Translations under genes and position numbers: made by a program
From: Natrinema saccharevitans
GTDB lineage: Archaea > Halobacteriota > Halobacteria > Halobacteriales > Natrialbaceae
Direction: 5' to 3'
DNA: 64,000 bases
NCBI RefSeq assembly: GCF_001953745.1
Contig: NZ_LWLN01000001.1
Span: 1,054,001 to 1,118,000, forward strand
Notes under the pieces: generated by a model
The model's input: only the letters and a program-made list of their open reading frames with translations
The model's database searches: none
What the model was told of the DNA's origin: nothing
In this document: positions 59,016 through 64,000 of the stretch, one piece after another
Layout of the letters: the number at the start of each line of letters is the position of its first letter
Numbering within the stretch: the first letter of the stretch is position 1

Positions 59016-60128
59016 TCAACGTCGCAGAATCAGTTTCAGTACGTCCTCGTCCTCGAGGACGTGATCTTTCCCGACCTGTTGCTGGTCGTGGGCCGCGCTG
59101 GGGCCGGTGACGCGGGCGAAGCGAAATCGCTCCTCCATCTCTCCGCCGAGCTTCTCGACCGCTTCGCCGACGGTCGCGCCCTCCTCGACGACAAGCGGCT
59201 CCTCCCAGTCGATCCCGCGGCCGGGCTTGTCCATGTAGACCCGGATGAGCCCCAGGTTCTCCCAGAGGCGGTCCTTGAGTGCCTCGAGGCCTTTCTCCTC
59301 CTCGGCGCTGATGAAAGTCACTTCCTCGGGGTCGAGCCCGCGCTCGCGCAGCTGTTCGTCGACGGTCTCCTTGTAGTCGGGGTCGATGAGGTCGACCTTG
59401 TTGACGCAGGTGATCGAGGGGATGTACTCGCGGTTCTCCATCAGGCCGTCGACCAGCCGGTCGATTGTGACGTTCTCCTGGAGGTTGACGACGGCGTTGA
59501 CGTAGCCGTGTTCACGGAGGACCTGTTTGATCGTGTCCTCGTCCAGGTCCTGGTCGGTGCTCGAGGTGATCTTGATGCCGTCTTTGATCTTCGGCCGGAC
59601 CGTGACCCGCGGGGGCTGCTGGTCGACGCGGATGTTGATGTCGTGGAGTTCCTTCCGGAGGCGGTCGTACTGTTCGATCTCGAACACCGAGAGCATGAAG
59701 ACGATCAGGTCGGCGTTGCGCACCACCGCCAGCACCTGCTGGCCGTCGCCCTTGCCCGCGGCCGCGCCCTCGATCAGGCCGGGGACGTCTAACAGCTGGA
59801 TGTTCGCGCCGCGGTGGCTGAGCATCCCGGGGTTGACGTCCAGCGTCGTGAACTCGTAGGAGCCGGTCTCGCTCTCGGCGTTGGTCAGCGAGTTCAACAG
59901 CGAGGATTTGCCGACGCTCGGAAAGCCGACCAGGGCGACGGTCGCGTCGCCGTGTTTCTCGACGGAGTAGCCGCCGCCACCGCCGCTGCCGGACTGCTGG
60001 TTCTCGAGTTTCTCCTTTTTTTCGGCGAGCTTGGACTTCAGCCGGCCGATGTGGGCCTCCGTGGACTTGTTGTAGGGCGTGTTGGCGATTTCTTCTTCGA
60101 TCTCCTCGATCTCGTCCTCGAGCCCCAT
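59016..60128 (-). CDS. DRG-family developmentally regulated GTP-binding protein
   Basis: 370 residues from the ATG at 60128, where a coiled-coil-like N-terminus (LEDEIEEIEEEIANTPYNKSTEAHI) starts. G1 is GFPSVGKSS, G3 is DVPGLIEGA, G4 is NKVD, and a C-terminal TGS domain (about 300-370, IRVYMDKPGRGIDWEEPLVVEEGATVGEAVEKL) ends in the LILRR type. The family is universal in archaea and eukaryotes and associates with ribosomes. Longer upstream ATGs are inside unrelated GC-rich sequence. Confidence 0.95.
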   Translation of the reverse strand: MGLEDEIEEIEEEIANTPYNKSTEAHIGRLKSKLAEKKEKLENQQSGSGGGGGYSVEKHGDATVALVGFPSVGKSSLLNSLTNAESETGSYEFTTLDVNPGMLSHRGANIQLLDVPGLIEGAAAGKGDGQQVLAVVRNADLIVFMLSVFEIEQYDRLRKELHDINIRVDQQPPRVTVRPKIKDGIKITSSTDQDLDEDTIKQVLREHGYVNAVVNLQENVTIDRLVDGLMENREYIPSITCVNKVDLIDPDYKETVDEQLRERGLDPEEVTFISAEEEKGLEALKDRLWENLGLIRVYMDKPGRGIDWEEPLVVEEGATVGEAVEKLGGEMEERFRFARVTGPSAAHDQQQVGKDHVLEDEDVLKLILRR

Positions 60129-60357
60129 TTGTCCGTACACAACCGGTCGCGCCGAAAAACCCTTTCGAGAACGTCGCCCTCCGATCGCTGATCGACCGCG
60201 AGACCCGCTCGTCACAGGATGAGACTCGACCCAGACCCCTTCGCTTCGAGTACGACTATCTGAGTTGCGCCTCGCTTCGATCGACGGCGGATCGTGACCC
60301 GAAACGGTCGGGATACTGTCCAGTTGGGGGAAGGAATTTCTGCGTGCGGCGTTTCCA

Positions 60358-60768
60358 ATGACCATGGTTCGCGTTCTGGTCCCGATCGATGGTTCCCAGC
60401 AGGCGACCGCCGCGCTTACGGAGGCCTTCGAGTTGTTTCCGGACGCGAAGATTCACGTCGTACACGTCGTTCAGGTCACTCGGATTCCGTCGGATCCGGG
60501 AACGTCGCCCTACGAGTACGCCCGGGAGAAGGGAGAAACGATCCTTCAGGAGGCGAAGACGATCGCCGCCGAATCCGATCGGACGATCGAGACGTCGATG
60601 ACCGAAGGCCACGTCGCGCGAACGATCCTCCGCTACATCGAGGATCGGGACATCGAGTACGTCGTGATGGGGAGTCGCGGTCGGTCGGGGGTGTCGCGAG
60701 TACTCCTCGGAAGCGTCGCGGAGACCGTGACGCGTCGCTCTCCCGTTTCGGTCGTGATCGTCAGGTAA
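60358..60768 (+). CDS. Universal stress protein (UspA)
   Basis: 136 residues from the ATG at 60358; another ATG lies 6 bp downstream. Typical: VRVLVPIDGSQQATAALTEAFELF at the start, VMGSRGRSGVSRVLLGSVAETV near the end (GxxG-x9-GS ATP loop) and a final VSVVIVR strand. It probably binds ATP and acts as a soluble homodimer. Confidence 0.95.
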   Translation: MTMVRVLVPIDGSQQATAALTEAFELFPDAKIHVVHVVQVTRIPSDPGTSPYEYAREKGETILQEAKTIAAESDRTIETSMTEGHVARTILRYIEDRDIEYVVMGSRGRSGVSRVLLGSVAETVTRRSPVSVVIVR

Positions 60769-61009
60769 CGATCGGGACGGAAGCCGGCCCGCGTCGGGAC
60801 TCCTCGCGGACCCCCGGTTCGCGGACGAACACGGCGATCACGAAGACGGCGACAGCGGCGGGCGTCGGAAACGACGAACCCACACGGACGGTCGAGTGAT
60901 ACGGGGGACGGATCCGATATGACCCGTTCACCGAGAGTCGTTTTATCGAACCCCTTCGTATCGTCAACGTTCTGTTAGCTATTCGAGCCGAGCGGACGTA
61001 CGTCATCGC

Positions 61010-62632
61010 ATGCGACGGCGAGACTACGTCATGGCGGTGGGAAGCAGCGTGGGCGGGCTCGGAATGGGGACGAGGACCCAGTCGATCTCCCTCGAGCGGG
61101 GCTGTCCGGTCGGCGACGCGACGACGGTCCGGCCCGGCCAGGACGTCGTGTTCGAAGCGGCGGCGACGCCGGGCGTCGAACCGACGACGGCCGAGTGGAC
61201 GGTCGACGGTCCGGGAGCGGCGGATCTCGCGCCGGCCGCACCCTTCTGGAGCTACACGTACCGGACGGGGAACCCGGCGGCTCACGGCCGGTTCGAGGAG
61301 TCCGGCATCTACGAGGTGTCGGTGACCGCCGACGGGGCGACCCTCTCTTGGCAGGTCACCGTCACCGACGACGCGCCGCCGGCCCCGTCCGTCGAGGTGA
61401 CTTGCGAGCCGGGACCGGACGCGACCGTCACGCCGAACGAGTCGATCGAGGTCACCGCGACGGCTGCCGACGACCACGGGAACTTCCACCGGCTCGTCTG
61501 GCAGGAGGGGCGAAACGCCACGTACCTCGAGCGGGTCGACCTGTCGGGATCGACGGCGACGGTTACCTACGCCACGACCGGGGGTGACGCGATCTGGTTC
61601 GTCGGCGGTTATCCGATGATTGCCTGGGTCGTCTGTCGCGACGGTCGGACGCGGGCCGTCCGGACCGACGGCCCGTCGGTCGAGGCGTTGCGAGACGTCT
61701 CGATCACCGGGACGAACGACCCGGTTCACGCGGGCGAGGACCTCGTCGTCGACGCCGAGGTCGCGGTCGAGGGGGACTCGACGTATCACGCGTTCGTCGA
61801 GGCGACCGTCGAGCTGATCGTCGGTCACGATCCGACCCGCGTCGACAGCGAAACCGTCGAGGTGTTCGCGGGCGAGTCCGAGCCGGTCTCCCTCGAGTTC
61901 ACCACCGCGACGGTCCGCAACACCCAGACGTTCCCGGCCCGCCTCGAGACGCGCCACGCGGCTGCCGAGACCGACGTCACCGTCATCGGCACCGAGGACG
62001 ACGGGCAGGGTCACCTCGCGGTGACCGGCCTCGAGACGAACGCGCCGGTGACGGGCGGCGATCGGCTCGAGGTGACGGTCACGCTCGCGAACACGGGCGA
62101 GGGGCCGGCGAGTCGCGAGGTCGAACTCGTGGTGGGGCACGATCCGACGACCGTCGATAGCCGATCGGTCACCGTCGGCGCGGGCGAGACGACGGCGGTA
62201 ACGATGGGCTACGATACTTATCCCGTCGAGAACGACGACGAGTTTCCCGTCCGCGTGCGGACGGGCGACGACAGCGCTTCGCGGTCCGTCCTCGTGTCCG
62301 GTCGCGACGGGGGCGACGGCGGCGACGAGGCGCAGTTTGCCGTGTCGATTACCGGGACGAAGGCACCGGTGTCGGGCGGCGACTTTCTCGCGGTGACCGC
62401 GACCGTCGAAAACGTCGGCGGGACAGCAGGGTCGGGCGACGTCGAACTCGTGGTCGGCCATTCGCCGACGGTGGTCGATACCCGACGCGTCGGGCTCGAA
62501 CCGGGCGAGACGGCGACGGTCCGGTTGGGCTACGACACCTACCCGGTCGCCAACGACGACACGTTCCCGGTGTCGGTTCGGTCGCCCCACACGAGCGACA
62601 CCCGGACGGTGACGGTCTACGGGACGGACTGA
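61010..62632 (+). CDS. Secreted protein with PKD-like and three CARDB-like domains
   Basis: 540 residues. The start MRRRDYVMAVGSSVGGLGMG resembles a Tat signal (RRRDYV). Residues about 30-130 look like a PKD/beta-sandwich domain, a second such domain lies at about 135-225, and three copies of a CARDB-like repeat follow (about 228-330, 335-430 and 440-540), each with ELxVGHDPTxVDS or a close variant and FPV/FPA near the end. No membrane anchor is visible. The domains are adhesive or scaffold modules, so it is probably an extracellular surface protein; target unknown. Confidence 0.8.
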   Translation: MRRRDYVMAVGSSVGGLGMGTRTQSISLERGCPVGDATTVRPGQDVVFEAAATPGVEPTTAEWTVDGPGAADLAPAAPFWSYTYRTGNPAAHGRFEESGIYEVSVTADGATLSWQVTVTDDAPPAPSVEVTCEPGPDATVTPNESIEVTATAADDHGNFHRLVWQEGRNATYLERVDLSGSTATVTYATTGGDAIWFVGGYPMIAWVVCRDGRTRAVRTDGPSVEALRDVSITGTNDPVHAGEDLVVDAEVAVEGDSTYHAFVEATVELIVGHDPTRVDSETVEVFAGESEPVSLEFTTATVRNTQTFPARLETRHAAAETDVTVIGTEDDGQGHLAVTGLETNAPVTGGDRLEVTVTLANTGEGPASREVELVVGHDPTTVDSRSVTVGAGETTAVTMGYDTYPVENDDEFPVRVRTGDDSASRSVLVSGRDGGDGGDEAQFAVSITGTKAPVSGGDFLAVTATVENVGGTAGSGDVELVVGHSPTVVDTRRVGLEPGETATVRLGYDTYPVANDDTFPVSVRSPHTSDTRTVTVYGTD

Positions 62633-62779
62633 CGCTCGATCGCCTCGGTCGACGGCCCCGTGTGGCGTCGCCGGTTGCGGCCCGCGTCGGCCGATAGTCC
62701 CGGATACTACCACCCAGTTTAATTACCATTACCAACGAAATTCCGGTACACCTAAACGACCGGCGGGAGACCCTCGAGT

Positions 62780-62983
62780 ATGTCGAACGCGTCGCAGCTG
62801 CGTGACAGCACCCAGATCGTGCTTCCCGCGGAGACCCTCGAGTCCCTCGAGCCGCAGCTCGACGAGGCGTTCACCGTCACGATCGCGTCGGCCGGCGAGG
62901 ACCGCCGTCGGATCATCGGCAGTCCCGTCGAGATCCGAGCGGTCCACGAGTTTCTCACCCGCCGCGGCGTCAGCGTCCGCTGA
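62780..62983 (+). CDS. VNG_1110C-like small haloarchaeal protein
   Basis: 67 residues. MSNASQLRDSTQIVLPAETLESL and DRRRIIGSPVEIRAVHEFLTRRGVSV match a small protein group conserved in haloarchaea (annotated VNG_1110C-like). No hydrophobic segment. A TATA-like TTTAATTACC lies at about 62717-62726, about 55 bp upstream. Function unknown. Confidence 0.75.
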   Translation: MSNASQLRDSTQIVLPAETLESLEPQLDEAFTVTIASAGEDRRRIIGSPVEIRAVHEFLTRRGVSVR

Positions 62984-63030
62984 TCCCGGCCGGCGCGGAC
63001 GCTGCTACGCCGAGCCGCCCCGCCGATCCC

Positions 63031-64000
63031 CTATCGCTCCGGGTGCGTCGGCGCGTCGAACCCGCCCCGGACCAGCGGCTTCGCGACGTGGCGGCGCGCA
63101 CACGGCGGCACCTCGTACCAGCCGGGCTCGAGGGCGCGCTCGAGGCGTCGGATCGCCTTCTCGTCCCGGCTCGTCCCGCAGTCCCGGCAGCGGTACCCCT
63201 GGTTCCGACCGGCGCTTTTCATCCGCCGGTCGCAGTCGGGACAGGTCGGCGTCACCCGCTCGGTGCGGACGAGGTCGCGGACCGCCAGCTTCTCGAGTTT
63301 GATCGTGCCGTCCGCCACTTCGCCACAGGCCGTAATTCGATCGCCGACCCGGAGCGCCCGTACCCGATCGCGGAACCGCTTCGTCGGTTCGAAGGCGGCA
63401 CAGCTCAGTCGCTCGGTGGCTGCGGTCGCTGCGCTCTCGCCGGCCTCGGGCGGCTCGAGGTCGACGAAGACGTGGCCGCCGCGGCGGGTCTCGGGTTCGC
63501 TGGCGACTCGACCCGGGAGCCGGTAGGCCCGCCCGTTTCTCACCTCGGCGATCGTCCCGTTCCGAAGGTGGACGTCGGTCCCCTGATTGGTCACGAACAG
63601 CTGGCTCGCGGCGGCCGGTTCGCCCTCGATCCGCCGGGCGACCGCCCGGACCGCGTCCGGGTCGTCGCCGCGGATCCCGTGCAGGATCGGGCCCGGCGTG
63701 TGCGGGACGCAGACGGTCTCGTCCTCGCCGCGGTCGACGGTGTCCCAGACCGCGGGATACCCCCAGTCGGCCGCCGCGAAGACGCTCTCGTGATCGACGT
63801 CGCGAGGCGTTCCCCACCGTTCCGGCTCGCGGTAGGTGATGTACTCGTAGGTCCACTCCGAAAGGGCCGCCCACGCGCCGACGGCGGCCACCGCGCCGAT
63901 GCGGCCCCGACCGTCGCCGGCGTGCCACGACCGATAGCCGCAGTCGTCGACGAGCGCCGCGGCGTCGTCGATCTCGAGGTGATCGCGGATCGCCGCCCGC
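63031..64000 (-). CDS. tiaS: tRNA(Ile2) agmatinylcytidine synthetase TiaS, 5' end cut by window
   Basis: The frame is open to base 64000, so the N-terminus and start lie beyond the window; 323 codons are visible including stop. The visible order fits TiaS: EYITYREPERWGTPRDVD, then VCVPHTPGPILHGIRGDDPDAV, then the OB-like TNQGTDVHLRNG, then a zinc ribbon CPDCDRRM and YRCRDCG, and the end YEVPPCARRHVAKPLVRGG. TiaS attaches agmatine to cytidine 34 of tRNA-Ile2 using ATP so it reads AUA. Universal in euryarchaea. Confidence 0.9.
   Translation of the reverse strand, partial: RAAIRDHLEIDDAAALVDDCGYRSWHAGDGRGRIGAVAAVGAWAALSEWTYEYITYREPERWGTPRDVDHESVFAAADWGYPAVWDTVDRGEDETVCVPHTPGPILHGIRGDDPDAVRAVARRIEGEPAAASQLFVTNQGTDVHLRNGTIAEVRNGRAYRLPGRVASEPETRRGGHVFVDLEPPEAGESAATAATERLSCAAFEPTKRFRDRVRALRVGDRITACGEVADGTIKLEKLAVRDLVRTERVTPTCPDCDRRMKSAGRNQGYRCRDCGTSRDEKAIRRLERALEPGWYEVPPCARRHVAKPLVRGGFDAPTHPER

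Overview
The window looks like chromosome of a halophilic archaeon, most likely a Natrialbaceae-type haloarchaeon. It is GC-rich, its proteins are strongly acidic, and it has Tat-type signal peptides, DUF7344 and DUF7563 proteins, a ba3-type (Cba) terminal oxidase, a type 2 IPP isomerase and an archaeal TiaS. I saw no rRNA, tRNA or CRISPR array. All calls come from reading the sequence; no database search was run.

Layout. 0-2 kb: a LysO-type lysine exporter (cut by the left edge) and type 2 isopentenyl-diphosphate isomerase. 2.2-24 kb: a large cell-surface polysaccharide locus. It holds a UDP-GlcNAc 2-epimerase, two polysaccharide deacetylases, an AlkP-superfamily phosphodiesterase, a Gfo/Idh-DUF362-SDR operon, GT4 and GT2 glycosyltransferases, a DUF354 protein, and a tightly overlapping acetyltransferase-aminotransferase-oxidoreductase-dehydrogenase-GT2 operon. 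That operon plus the epimerase matches a WbpA/B/E/D/I-type route to a diacetamido-uronic acid. A PAS histidine kinase and a TumE-like toxin-antitoxin-like pair lie inside this locus. 24-31 kb: small regulators (DUF7344 x2, PadR, winged-helix), a DUF1616 membrane protein with an IS1341/TnpB-type end relic at its 3' end, and a repeat-rich acidic surface protein. 31-35.5 kb: a sugar epimerase, a dihydroorotase-like amidohydrolase and dihydroorotate dehydrogenase.

35.7-37 kb is a short AT-rich island encoding a halocin C8-like precursor: a Tat signal, a probable HalI-type immunity region and a C-terminal peptide with ten cysteines. Opposite it, convergent across a shared hairpin terminator, lies a tiny two-helix membrane protein. 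37-40.2 kb: an acyl-CoA synthetase and a cbtB-cbtA-ferredoxin operon. 40.4-48.9 kb: a nine-gene Mrp/Mnh-type cation/proton antiporter operon. 49-51.4 kb: a tyrosine-recombinase homologue that appears to lack catalytic residues, a zinc ribbon and an alpha/beta hydrolase. 51.5-55.3 kb: the ba3 oxidase operon cbaD-B-A-C and a divergent winged-helix regulator with a DUF7521-like partner. 55.7-64 kb: stress proteins, a VOC protein, an NhaC antiporter, two 78-bp palindromic repeat units, a DRG GTPase, a CARDB-repeat secreted protein and tiaS (cut by the right edge).

Most promising for novelty are the halocin-like island, the paired 78-bp elements with compensatory changes, the degenerate recombinase, the TA-like pair, and two candidate operators: a 19-bp palindrome in front of padR, and a 17-bp palindrome shared by the oxidase-linked regulator and a UspA-like gene.
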